A stretch of DNA of 64,000 bases from Salvelinus alpinus (taxonomy: Eukaryota; Chordata; Actinopteri; Salmoniformes; Salmonidae), in contig NC_092096.1 of NCBI RefSeq assembly GCF_045679555.1, positions 28,218,364 to 28,282,363 of the forward strand, read 5' to 3'. The notes beneath the pieces were generated by a model. The model made no database searches, was not told the DNA's origin, and saw nothing but the letters and a program-made list of their open reading frames with translations. Shown here piece after piece: positions 52,245 to 64,000 of the stretch; the first letter of the stretch is position 1; each line of letters starts with the position of its first letter. Made by a program: the position numbers and the translations under genes.

Positions 52245-53185
52245 AATACCAAAGTTTAGTCACAAGATGCAGAACTCCTTATTGTTCCTAGAATTTCTAA
52301 GCAAACAGCTGGAGTCAGGGCTTTCTCCTATAGAGCTCCTCTTTTATGAAATGGTCTGCCGATCTATGTGAGAGACGCAGACTCTGTCTCAACCTTTAAG
52401 GCTTTACTGAAGACTTACTGAATACTTATCTCTTTAGTAAGTCCTATTATTGAGCATAGTCTGGCCGAGAGGTGCAAAGGTGAACGGCAATAAGGCACTG
52501 GAGTGATGAACCACCCTTTCTGTCTCTGCCTGGCTGACTCTCCACTGGGATTCTCTGCCTCTGATCCTATTACGGGGGATAACTCACTGGCTCCTCTGCT
52601 CATACGGTGGGGGAGATATTTTGTGAGCTATACCTGACCATGTCTCAGGGTAGTAAGTTAGTGGTCTGTTGATATCACTTGTGGGTCTGTGCTTTCGGTA
52701 AATAGGTGGGATTATATCCTGCCTGACTGGCCCTGTCCAGGGGTAACATTGGACGGGGCCACAACCCCCTCTGTCCCCCAACCCCCTCTGTCTCAGTCTC
52801 CAGTATCTATGCTACCCTATGTGGCGGTGGGCTCGGGTCAGTCTGTCCTATCTGCTGTACTGTGTGATCTTAGGCTGACTCCCTTTAAGTCTCCTCTCTC
52901 TCTTTATGTCCCCCCTCCCCCATCCTGGAGAACCTGAGCCCCAGGACTACCTGGCCTGATGACTCCAGTCTGACCCTGTCCCCAGTCCCCCTAGTAGTGC
53001 TGCCAATCTAGTTCTAGTGTTTCTACCTGCGGCTATGGAACCCTGACCTGTTTTACCAGAGGTGTTACCTTGTCCCGGACCTGCTGTTTCAACCCTGTCT
53101 CTCTCTCTCTTGGACCTGCTGTCTGGACCTCTGAATGCTTGTCTATGAAAAGCCAACTGACATTTACTCCTGCGGTGTTGAACTG
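52245..53185 (+). mobile_element. LINE 3' fragment
   Basis: Plus-strand frame ELLIVPRISKQTAGVRAFS then LWNGLPIYVRDADSVSTF, the C-terminal end of a fish non-LTR RT protein, followed by a long CT-rich 3' region. 5'-truncated. Confidence 0.6.
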
Positions 53186-53189
53186 TTGC

Positions 53190-53535
53190 ACCGTCTAACC
53201 ATTCCGCTTTGCGTCGTGCCTAAGAACAGCCCTTAGCTGTGGTATATTGACCATTATGAACTGGGTGGTTGAAGCCCTGAATTCTGATTGGCTGACAGCC
53301 GTGGTAAGTGTATGACAAGTGTATGACAAAACATTTATTTTTACTGCTATAATTATGTTGGTAGCCAGTTTTAAATAGCAATAAGCCACCTCGGGGGTTT
53401 GTGGTATATGACCAATATACCACGGCTAGGGGCTGTATCCAGGCACTCCGCCTTGCGTTGTGCTTAAGAACAGCCCTTAGCTGGTTACTTAATTAGTGCA
53501 TTAGACCGGGCCTTATTGCTTAATTATACCAAACC
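53190..53535. repeat. Palindromic interspersed repeat
   Basis: AAGAACAGCCCTTAGCTG occurs twice (53222 and 53467), with GGTATATTGACCAT and GTGGTATATGACCAATATACC between. It ends GGGCCTTATTGCTTAA, an abundant salmonid MITE-like repeat. Confidence 0.65.
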
Positions 53536-53546
53536 GCCTCGGACTG

Positions 53547-56500
53547 TCACGTCTACTCCTGCTCCTGCCCTCCGGCGTGAGACATCGCCGGAATAATAAC
53601 CACCGATCCTGGGAATCATCATTACGCGCACCTGGCACTCATTATGATTCACACCTGGACCTCATTATAGGTCCCTTTCCTTTGTTCATTCTTCAAGTTA
53701 GTGTTATTCCTGTTTTCATGCATCTTGCCACTGTTATGCTATCTTGTTTCATGTTTGTTGTTTATTGAATGTTTTACCTGCACCTCGACTCACTGCGTCA
53801 TCGTTACAGAATACCAACTCAAACCATGGAAGCAGCAGGAAATTTAAATCTCTCTCAGACGGTCAATGAACAGGTTTCTCTTTTACATCAACACCATGAC
53901 CGGCTGGCATAACTGGGATTGGCTATGGAGGAGGTTCTTCACAGTGTGCAACATCTCAAACACACCCGGGGGGCGTTGCCTTCATCCAGCGGAGGATACC
54001 AGTCGACCCAGTGAGCCAGTACATCAGCCCATTCATCAAACCGCTCAAGTCAGCGATCCCTCCCGGATAAATATGATGGTACACCATCCAAATGCCGTGG
54101 CTTCCTACTTCAGTGCTCCCTCAACTTATCGCATCAGAGGGGAGCTCCCACCACAGAGAGGTCCACGGTAATTTCTCTGCTGACTGGGCGGGCGTTGGAA
54201 TGGGTTACGGCTGTCTGGGAGAGAGGAGAGGAGGAGCTGGATTCATGAAGGGTTCATGGCTCTGTTTTAAATGTATTTTTGATAATTCCCCGGAGGGCAG
54301 AGAGGGAAGTGAGCGGCTACTGCAATTACGGAAGGGGAATCAGACGGCTGCTGAGTACGCGTTCACCTTTCGAACTATAGCAGCATCCAGTAGGTGGAAT
54401 GAGCCGGCACTTCGCACGCTATTTAGAAGAGGTTTGTGTGAAGAGGTCCAGACGGAACTGGCCTGTCAAGACGACAATCTCACCTTGGAGGCACTCATTG
54501 CAATGGCCATCCGTCTGGATAACCTACTTCTGGAGCGCCGGTCCTCTCATCATTTCTCTCCCTCCCTCAGTGAATACTCGGGATCAGAGCCAGAACCCGT
54601 GGAGGTAGGGTTCACTCGTCTCCCCGCTGCGGAGTGCACAGACGGATACAGCTGGGGTGCTGTCTGTACTGTGGACAAGGAGGGCATGAGGTCCAGAGGT
54701 GTCTGGCATGTCCAAATTTTGGATCCACAAGAGCAGAGAGATGGTCATGTGAGGCTCCAGCACCTAGGGCAGGAGTGAGTATTCCATCTTCATCAGGCCC
54801 TTTTTGGTGTCATTACACTAGCTGACTGTCCCTCATGTACTGTCAACAGCGTTAGTGGATTCCGGTGCCGCTGGGAACTTTATTGACCAGACCCTTGCCT
54901 CCTCTCTTAACATCAACTCATATCCGCTCTCCTCTCCTTTCCCGATTTAAGACCTGGATAGTCGGCCTCTTGAGTCCAGAACCGTCACCCACATCACTCA
55001 ACCACTCACCCTCACCGTTTAGTCCGTGTAGTCCAATCATCAGGAAAACATCCCCTTCTTCATCACCAGTTCACAAGATAATTCTCGGTCTCCCTTGGCC
55101 TCAACGCCATAACCATATCATTTCATGGTAAAGGATGAGAATCACAGACTGGGCACTTTTCTTCACCAGGTTCGACTTCACGCTGACCTATCGCCCAAGT
55201 TCCAAGAACATCAAGGCCGATGCCTTGTCCTGTATCTATGATTCGGGATAGGGTCCTGTCCAGAATGCACCTATAATCCCATCCTCCCAAGTCGTAGGTC
55301 CAGTGGCCTGGGACACAGAGAGGGAGCCCACAGCCCTGAACTGTCCTCCTGAGCGCATCTACGTTCCCACAGGGACAAGGGATCGACTGCTGACCTAGGC
55401 ACACACAGCTGTTGTTGCTGGACATCCAGGTATTTCTCGCACTATCCACTCCATCGCTGAGAAGTACTGGCGCAGGAAGTAACTCATTATGTCAACTCCT
55501 GTTCCATATTGCCTTAACCAAGTCCCCCCGGAATGCACCAGCAGGGATGCTCCTGCCGCTTCCCATGCCTCAGCGACCCTGGTCTCATCTATCCATTGAC
55601 TTTGTAACCGATCTCCTCTCTGACGGTTTCAGCACCATTCTGGTGGTAGTGGATAGATTTTCTAAGTCATGTTGTTTAATCCCTCTTCCTGGTTTCCCCA
55701 CTGCTCTCCAGGTCACTGAGGCACTCTTCCAGCAGGTCTTCCGGCATTATGGCCTTCCGGAGGACATCGTCTCTGACCGTGGCCCCCAATTCACATCACA
55801 AGTATGGAGGGCATTCATGGAGAAGGTCACGGTCAGCCTCACTTCCCTGAGGAGTCACTGTCAGGACCGGCAGGGTGAGTGGGCACGGTTTCTTTCATGG
55901 CCAGAGTTTGCCCAGAACTCGCTGCGTCACTCCTCCACTGGGTTGACCCCCCTTCCAGTGTGTTCTGGGTTTTCAGCCGGCCCTAGCCTCGTGGACTCCC
56001 CGCCAGACTTAAGCTCCTGCAGTTGATGAGTGGTTGTGGCGCGCAGAAGTGTGGAGAGACGCTCACGTGAGACTCCAGCGCGCCGTCCATCGTCAAAAAG
56101 AACAGGCAGACTGCCACCGCAATGAGACCCCTGTGTTCCACCCTGGGGATCGCATCTGGCTCTCTACCAGGAACCTCCCACTCCGCTTGCCCTGCAAGAA
56201 ACTGAGCCCGTTTTGTTGGGCCGTTCAAGGTTCTCCGGAGGGTCAACGAGGTGACATATAGGTTACAACTGCCCAGTCACTACCGTATCTCACCCTCGTT
56301 TCATGTCTCCCTTCTCAGGCCGGTGGTTCCTGGTCCCCTAGCTGATGCTGTCCTCCACGACAGCCCACCCCCACCCCCCGGACATCGAGGGCAGTCCGGC
56401 ATATGCTGTCAGATCTCTGCTGGACTCCCTGCGCCGTGGGGGTCGACTCCAGTATCTGGTGGACTGGGAGAGATGTGGACTGGGAGAGATATGGCCCCCG

Positions 56501-56660
56501 AGGAGCGGTGTTGGGTTCCGGTGGAGGACATTCTGGATCCCAACATCATCCGTGATTTCCACCTTCGCTGTCTGGATTGACCCGCACCTCGTCCCCGGGG
56601 TCGTTCTCCTGGTCGGCATCGTCCTGCGGCAGGAGCCGCGCGTCTCTCCTTTCTGGGGAG
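53547..56660 (+). mobile_element. Ty3/Gypsy chromovirus fossil, broken
   Basis: Left LTR about 53547-53809 (TGTCACGTC ... CGTTACA). Then gag-like coding with a retroviral zinc knuckle (CLYCGQGGHEVQRCL, near 54650-54690), an integrase core ([37 protein letters not shown], near 55570-55800) and a chromodomain-like end ([14 protein letters not shown], near 56450). It is clearly dead, with many breaks (roughly half a dozen or more), and no matching right LTR was recognised. Old, on the evidence of its decay. Confidence 0.85.
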
Positions 56661-56664
56661 GTTC

Positions 56665-56912
56665 CTATTGCTTGGAAGGCAGCCACGGTTTGTCCTTTAT
56701 TTAAAGGGGGAGATCAAGCTGATCCTAACTGTTATAGGCCTATTTCTATTTTGCCCTGTTAATCAAAGTGTTGGAAAAGTTGATTATTGACAAGTTGACT
56801 GGCTTTCTTGATGTCTATAATATTCTCTTTGGTATGCAATCTGGTTTCCGCTCAGGTTATGGATGTGTCACTGCAACCTGAAAGGTCCTAAATGATGTCA
56901 CCATATTTTTTT
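56665..56912 (+). mobile_element. LINE reverse-transcriptase fragment
   Basis: [18 protein letters not shown] and NCYRPISILPC, the N-terminal part of a non-LTR RT, probably the same family as 19345-21995. It ends where the FReD duplication begins. Confidence 0.65.
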
Positions 56913-57589
56913 AAATGTAGCAACGTTTAACAAAGTTAAAGATCCTTAATCAATGAAAACTAGAAACCAGGCTTCTAGGGTAGGAGAACAACAAACCTAT
57001 TTACTGTATGATGAGAAACCATGAATGATTTAATATGCAATAAGTACAACTTCTATTTCTCTATAAACATTATTGAATGTTTGTGCTAAACAAATGTTCA
57101 AAAATGTATTTTATTTAAAAATGCGTGCAATATCAACATTCTACAATATAAATTGTCAAACTATGTGATGAAACTTCAGAAGTTGGATGTAGAATTGTTG
57201 CAGTGTAACAAATAAAACTTTCACAAGGTATTTTCTCTTCACTGAAAACATAACTCATGGTAGACTTTAGAGGGTAAAAAAATTGATATTTTCTATTTCT
57301 GTCACTTCCATGTTGGCTCTGATTTATGCACCATGATATAATAAAACAAAGCGAATGGGAAAAACTAATACAGTGTGTTGATTGCACAACAGACTCAAAT
57401 AAACAGACCATTCAAGCGAAGCAATATGGCACAATATGCAGGCATCACTCCATGGAACACATAGCTGTGTGTGTTCCAGTTATTTCAATGGTTTCCTCTA
57501 CTCATGCCCACTAACGTGGCGCAGACCGGTGGTCATAAAGCAAAGGAGACAGGCCTAGGAAACCATTTCAGATGTATTGAGACATGGCC

Positions 57590-60500
57590 TCACACAGACT
57601 TAATCATCATGCGGCTCGCTCGGGCCGAGTATGGGGCAGGTCCTTTCCAGGTCTCCCAGTGGAGGCCGGAGGCCCAGCCGATGTGTTCGCCGGCGGGGTG
57701 CCAGTCTCCGTTTAGGCTGGCAGAGCCACAGCGACTGTACCACCACCCTCCTCCTCCCTCCGAGAAGCTGCACGTGTTCTCGGCGATGTCGCCAAAGATG
57801 CAGGGCGAGCAGCCATCATTGTCCTTGTCGTTTGTGCTGAAGCCAAAGCCATTTTGGTCAATGCCGGCGTATTTCCCACGGATGGCGTCACCTACGGAGA
57901 GACAGGGAGTGATGAAGAGAGAGTACATCAGTTCTACTTCACTCTTGATTGTATTGACTTCCAAAGCATACACCATTTATAAATATCAACCCAGCATACA
58001 TACAATATCATATGACATATACAGTGGGGAGAACAAGTATTTGATACACTGACAATTTTGCAGGTTTTCCTACTTACAAAGCATGTAGAGGTCTGTAATT
58101 TTTATCATAGGTACACTTCAACTGTGAGAGAAGGAATCTAAAACAAAAATCCAGAAAATCACATTGTATGATTTTTAATTAATTAATTTGCATTTTATTG
58201 CATGACATAAGTATTTGATACATCAGAAAAGCAGAACTGAATATTTGGTACAGAAACCTTAGTTTGCAATTACAGAGATCATACGTTTCCTGTAGTTCTT
58301 GACCAGGTTTGCACACACTGCAGCAGGGATTTTGGCCCACTCCTCCATACAGACCTTCTCCAGATCCTTCAGGTTTCGGGGCTGTCGCTGGGCAATACGG
58401 ACTTTCGGCTCCCTCCAAAGATTTTCTATTGGGTTCAGGTCTGGAGACTGGCTAGGCCACTCCAGGACCTTGAGATGCTTCTTACGGAGCCACTCCTTAG
58501 TTGCCCTGGCTGTGTGTTTCGGGTCGTTGTCATGCTGGAAGACCCAGCCACGACCCATCTTCAATGCTCTTACTGAGGGAAGGAGGTTGTTGGTCAAGAT
58601 CTCGCGATACATGGCCCCATCCATCCTCCCTTCAATACGGTGCAGTCGTCCTGTCCCCTTTGCAGAAAAGCATCCCCAAAGAATGATGTTTCCACCTCCA
58701 TGCTTCACGGTTGGGATGGTGTTCTGGGGGTTGTACTCATCCTTCTATTCCTCCAAACACGGCGAGTGGAGTTTAGAGCAAAAAGCTCTATTTTTGTCTC
58801 ATCAGACCACATGACCTTCTCCCATTCCTCCTCTGGATCATCCAGATGGTCATTGGCAAACTTCAGACGGGCCTGGACATGCGCTGGCTTGAGCAGGGGG
58901 ACCTTGCGTGCGCTGCAGGATTTTAATCCATGACGGCGTAGTGTGTTACTAATGGTTTTCTTTGAGACTGTGGTCCCAGCTCTCTTCAGGTCATTGACCA
59001 GGTCCTGCCGTGTAGTTCTGGGCTGATCCCTCACCTTCCTCATGATCATTGATGCCCCACGAGGTGAGATCTTGCATGGAGCCCCAGACCGAGGGTGATT
59101 GACCGTCATCTTGAACTTCTTCCATTTTCTAATAATTGTGCCAACAGTTGTTGCCTTCTCACCAAGCTGCTTGGCTATTGTCCTGTAGCCCATCCCAGCC
59201 TTGTACAGGTCTACAATTTATCCCTGATGTCCTTACACAGCTCTCTGGTCTTGGCCATTGTGGAGAGGTTGGAGTCTGTTTGATTGAGTGTGTGGACAGG
59301 TGTCTTTTATACAGGTAACGAGTTCAAACAGGTGCAGTTAATACAGGTAATGAGTGGAGAACAGGAGGGCTTCTTAAAGAAAAACTAACAGGTCTGTGAG
59401 AGCCGGAATTCTTACTGGTTGGTAGGTGATCAAATACTTATGTCATGCAATAAAATGCAAATTAATTACTTAAAAATCATACAATGTGATTTTCTGGATT
59501 TTTGTTTTAGATTCCGTCTCTCACAGTTGAAGTGTACCTATGATAAAAATGACAGACCTCTACATGCTTTGTAAGTAGGAAAACCTGCAAAATCGGCAGT
59601 GTATCAAATACTTGTTCTCCCCACTGTATGTGATGTGTAATGGTCCCATTGCTGCCACCAAATGTGAAATAACTATAACACTGAAGTAAATAATATGACC
59701 ACTGTCACCTTGTGCTGTTGAAATCACAGTTACCTGCGTTGCCCCTGTAGGCTCCAACGTTCAGCTTATAGGCCTCCTTCTCCGTGCCCAGACGGAAGTC
59801 ACTGTACTCAGCGAAGGCAGTGCTCCCTTCAAAGTCCCACAGGTCGACCCGCATGGTCGATCTTCGCCCTCTGCCCTTTGTTAGAGCAAACACCTTACTC
59901 AGACCCAGCCAGTGGTCCTCTAGGAAACAACAGGGAAGAGCACTGAATTGAGAAGAGAAAAACGGACAGTATAGGGAAACCTCTATAAGTTGCCTTAGAG
60001 GTAAACATTATTATAGACAAAAATTAATTTCAATTTGGCCAACATTGGCTCAGCAAAGTACACAGTTTACAGTATTAGTTGCTGGTGAAATGTGAGGTGC
60101 TCAGAGGGACCCTTTCTTACTCCGTAGATGCCCAAAGCCTTGTTTGTACACTGCCCACTTCCTGTTGAAAAGAACCTCTGCCCCGGTGCGCCTTTGAAAG
60201 ACTGTCCAGCCTCCGTCCACCAGCATCTCACAATACACCTGTATACAACATCAATGTACTTTTGAATCAAGAAATAGTTTTTTTGTGAACAAAAACGGTC
60301 CAAGAATGGAACTCTGTAGAACTTCAGTAACTCTGGCAAGCCTGGCGACACCTTCAACATTCCATAGCTAAGCTTTACTGCCCCTGTGTGGCTGTGCAAC
60401 CAAATGATATAGTACCTGGCCTAAATATTTAGATGTTTCCATACCTTAAAGGGGAATCTGACTCCTGCAGGTTGAATGACATACACTCCACTGGTGGCTC

Positions 60501-60813
60501 GAGGGGAGAGAGTTTTAATCTGTGTGCAATCTGTCCCTGAAACAAGCAAACACACATGCACATACAGCACATGAATTCTTGTCTTTCCAATATGTCAGTG
60601 ATTTAAAAAAATAACTAACACTTACCTTGAACAACTAAAGGTGCTTTCTGGCCCTGTACAAAACCAGTAGATAAGTAATGATTACTCCCAGGTTTAAAGG
60701 AATAACATGTTTCTCTGTTTATCAGTGCTGACTGACTGTATATTTACCTGAGTCTGGTCAGTGAGGCAGATGAGACAGACAACCAGTCCACAAAAAAATA
60801 TCCTATTCCACAT
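57590..60813 (-). CDS. Secreted fibrinogen-related domain (FReD) protein, copy 2, intact
   Basis: Exons: 60813-60748 (signal peptide [17 protein letters not shown]), 60653-60626, 60536-60445, 60238-60121, 59919-59734, 57891-57590. All GT-AG, phases match, 792 nt, 263 aa. After a short linker nearly the whole protein is one fibrinogen C-terminal domain: [60 protein letters not shown], a Ca-site-like [13 protein letters not shown], then [17 protein letters not shown] and [14 protein letters not shown]. FReD proteins such as ficolins, FIBCD1 and angiopoietin-like proteins are secreted or surface lectin-like or ligand proteins; which subfamily this is cannot be fixed from sequence alone. No collagen or long coiled coil is present. 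A Tc1 element fills the last intron. This copy looks functional. Confidence 0.9.
58022..59626 (-). mobile_element. Young Tc1-like transposon in FReD copy 2 last intron
   Basis: About 200-bp terminal inverted repeats beginning CAGTGGGGAGAACAAGTATT, flanked by TA at 58020-58021 and 59627-59628. The empty site is visible in FReD copy 1 (ACATATATGTGATG near 45515). The minus-strand transposase lies in two frames: 59193-58705 ([40 protein letters not shown]) and 58708-58259 ([45 protein letters not shown]). All three DD34E residues are present. One frameshift near 58700-58740 and few other changes make this a young but inactivated copy. Confidence 0.93.
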
Positions 60814-63690
60814 TTTGTCAAATTTTCTGAGAGAGAGGGAGAAAGAGAGGGGGGAGAGTGATGAGAGAGGGGGGGGGGGGGAGTGATGAGAGCGAGAGGG
60901 ACAGCGAGACAGAGAGAGGGAGCGATGAGAATGTCATTTTAGTTACTTTTTCTTCTGCTGTTTCCTTATTATCCCTGTTGTGACCCAACGTTGTAAAAAT
61001 GCAATGTTTCCTAAATTGCATCCTTTACAGGTCTTAAACAGAAAAGTCATGTCAAACATAGATCTTTGTCTAAGGATATTATCTATCTCTTAGTAGTATT
61101 CGGTGTGTGTTAGTATGATTATTGTGGCATCAGTAACCTGTCCACATCTGAACCCACACTGGTCCCCTACACAAGCAAGCATTTGTTGTAGGCCATTCAT
61201 GCAAGTAAATTACTTTTTCTGTCTCCTCTAACATGTAGTGATTATGTAGAAAACCAAAAATTGAGAAACAGACATTCTGAGCCAGAGCTACTGTACATTT
61301 GTGTTAGAAAACTCAAACATTTGGAGAGAACTTGAAACATCACCATATCCACTCCATTAACAGAACAGTAAACACCATACATATTCCCAAATAAGGGAAA
61401 AGGAAAAATTATAGATGTTTTTTTGTTATGCTGACATCATTAGACATTTCACACAGGATAAATATTATGCAAGTTATTATAATCGCAAATTTGAAATTGT
61501 CATCAGGTGATTCACATATGTAGAGAACCTACCTCTGCCCGTGTATTCCTTTATGGTGTATTGTCTACGACCAGTCAGTTTAGAGAGGATTTCTTGTAAG
61601 CCTATTTATTTATTGACTCAAGCACCGCCTACTGTACACACTCTGACTCCACGTTTCCAGTTTAGCGTTGTCAGATGCCTCTAAGTATCACAGACAGGGC
61701 TCACAGACAGGGAGATTTCACTTAAGGACCAATGGAAGGTTCTAAAATGTGAAAACTCCTCCCAACCGGGGTACCAGGCCCATGCAAAATGAACTTGCCC
61801 ATAGTGTTGTTGCGGGAAAACACTCCCCCACACCGTGCTTGTGCTAATGTTATTGTGGGCGATCCCTGTTACTCAGAGCCATAGCTCCAAAGCAAACACT
61901 CTTGACATTCCAATACTGGACTTTACAGGAAATTATGAACAGCCAGGAATACACACAGCATAGTCCAATGAACAAGAAATCAAATAAAAGTACAGACACT
62001 TGTTACCAAATCCATGTGTGTTTATCTCTTAAATGTCTTTAGATATATCCTATTCAAAAGGAATTGTTTTCTAACTACTAGCGCCACCCTCTGGTCCAGG
62101 TAAGATCAACCATTGAATTGGAGAACTACAGGATTAAAATGAATAAAACCAGGACACACCTGTAGTACTGTGCCTGATTTATGTAACAAGACTATGGCCA
62201 TAGCTCTAGGTCCACTCTACCACAGTACATGTGTTAGACTGTATCTTGTGGGTTGGTTGTAGCAATCAGGACAGTCAAATCAAGCCCTCTTATGATAACA
62301 ATCCAAGTGAGGATAATAAAATGTGGCACATTGGCTGCGTACTGAGTACTGTTCTGTATGTACTATCAATATGAAACAAACGTACAGCATTATCTACATT
62401 CTGAAAAGACATGTGAAAAAGCCCATCGCAATCAAATCCAGAAGAATTTAAAGATACAGCTGAATATAAAGTAGTGATAGGTTTATTAAAATGTTTGCTG
62501 TTTTGACAGAGTAACATGGTACAGCAAGTTATCAATAAGCAATTCCAAACCTGCTGTACATAAAAATTTGCATACATATTTTTTAAATGCACATCGAAGT
62601 TCAGAACAAACTCATTTTAAAGCCTTTTTTCTCACTTTCAACACATCACATAATATACATGAACATAACATTGTGTGAAATCTTGCCTCTTGTATTAAGA
62701 TGTATTATTAAGATATACATTATTTTATTTATGGATTCAAGAGATTGTGTCTAGATACAGTTTTTAACCACTGTTCTAAGATGAAGACCATTTGCGGGTG
62801 TTAGTAAGATGATCAATGATTATGTTCCTGAATGTATGAGTTTATTTGATTATATCTCTTTAATCATGCATACACTACATGATGTGTGTGAAACAATCTA
62901 AATACATGCAAATTTCAAGTGTGTGTGTGTGCATAGACACACAGTCAGGGTGCTCCTGGTCTCTCCAACACAGACAGGTCACTGACTGATTACCTGAGTC
63001 TTCATTCACCATCAGTTTATTCTACTGATTGACATCCAGGAGCACTCTGAAGTATACACTCTGAACTACCTCCCTTGACATTAACCCAACTGACTCAGAA
63101 CAAAGAGCAGGGTCCCATCATTGAAAAGCGGAATGGCCCTAGAACAGTGCCCTGAGGAACACCATCTACATCTTTCTCCACTGTCAGTTGAGTTTTGGGG
63201 TCAGGGAGGCACTATGACGATCAGGTGACACAGATCTCTCGTGCCCACACAGGAGGCTTGCTGTCATATGGGACACAATTTTGGTTTCCATCTGTCCTCC
63301 CCTCGTCCTTCCTTCCCTCTTTGTCTTTCTCCATCCCTTTCTGGTACCTCTCTCCAAATGTTTTAGGCCCACCAGGTAGTTCTGACTCAGGATGGGCAGA
63401 GTAGGGGTTCTCTAGAACTTTTAGAACTCTGCGGACCTGAGAGATTGAACAAGAGTTGATTTAACATAATGAGCAATGGGTGAGCAACAGGGTTGGGTAC
63501 TAACGGATTACATGTAACAGGGATGACATAATTAGACTACAAAAATGAATTAACTAATCAACCCAGATTACAATTTTTTTAAATAATAAATCGGATTACA
63601 GTTAGTCTTAAACAGCTGATTACATTTTGGATTACTTCAACTAATATCAAGATGTGAGCTGCATGTGTTTGACTCAAGCACACTGAAGTA
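60814..63690. other. Upstream of FReD copy 2 and gene-free tail
   Basis: 60830-60915 is the GA-rich block with a G run that matches copy 1. Similarity to copy 1 continues to about 61610. 61620-63690 shows no gene; 63480-63640 is AT-rich. Nothing else is recognised. Confidence 0.4.
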
Positions 63691-63692
63691 GC

Positions 63693-64000
63693 AGGTTTTT
63701 ACATTTTTTTTTTATCCCCTTTTCTCCCCAATTTTCGTGGTATCCAATCGCTAGTAATTACTATCTTGTCTCATCGCTACAACTCCCGTACGGGCTCGGG
63801 AGAGACGAAGGTCGAAAGCCATGCGTCCTCCGAAGCACAACCTAACCAAGCCGCACTGCTTCTTAACACAGCGCGCCTCCAACCCGGAAGCCAGCCGCAC
63901 CAATGTGTCGGAGGAAACACTGTGTACCTGGCCCCCTTGGCTAGCGCGCACTGCGCCCGGCCCGCCACAGCGTGATGAGACAAGGATATCCCTACCGGCC
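63693..64000 (-). mobile_element. tRNA-derived salmonid SINE, cut by window end
   Basis: A T-rich tail, then TATCCCCTTTTCTCCCCAAT, GTCTCATCGCTACAACTCCC and GGAAGCCAGCCGCACCAATG. The tRNA-like head should lie beyond base 64000 on the minus strand. Common in salmonid genomes. Confidence 0.7.

Noticed and set aside
54092-56704. Several open frames that could be read as host genes
   Set aside because: Zinc knuckle, integrase and chromodomain motifs show they are pieces of a dead Gypsy element.

Overview
The window looks like a salmonid fish chromosome. It carries an HpaI-type tRNA SINE, an L2-clade LINE with the matching 3' tail, many Tc1/mariner elements, hAT and hairpin (MITE-like) repeats, long CA/GT microsatellites, and vertebrate genes with ordinary GT-AG introns. 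All calls were made by reading the sequence and splicing exons by eye; no database search was run.

Layout. (1) 1.7-28.2 kb holds four conserved genes: ttll1 (minus, 9 coding exons, 425 aa), bik (plus, 4 exons, 158 aa, BH3-only), mcat (minus, 5 exons, 387 aa) and a def6 homologue (minus, 12 exons, 630 aa). TTLL1-BIK-MCAT matches human 22q13, but def6 sits where TSPO would be expected. (2) 18.4-23.1 kb, inside def6 intron 5, is a stack of nested LINE and Tc1 remnants. (3) 28.3-39.9 kb is mostly mobile DNA: an RSg-1-like LINE, a hAT remnant split by a Tc1 element, a second LTR-like repeat, an HpaI-type SINE and more Tc1. (4) 39.9-61.6 kb is an old tandem duplication of a two-gene cassette: a plus-strand gene with a TIM-like IgV exon, apple-domain exons and a basic tail, and a minus-strand secreted fibrinogen-related (FReD) gene. 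The first copy keeps the Ig/apple gene but its FReD gene is broken. The second copy has a degraded Ig exon but an intact 263-aa FReD gene. A chromodomain Gypsy fossil and LINE pieces separate the halves. (5) 61.6-64 kb has no gene I can support and ends in a tRNA-derived SINE cut by the window edge.

Most striking signal. The 3' end of def6 exon 2, with its 5' splice site, has been amplified into 55 further 33-bp units. This gives 56 equivalent in-frame donor sites in a row, each able to end the exon and adding 11 residues per unit skipped. Nearly every unit also carries CTACCTCA, a perfect 8-mer complement of the let-7 seed, so the array is both a splice-donor ladder and a dense let-7 site array.
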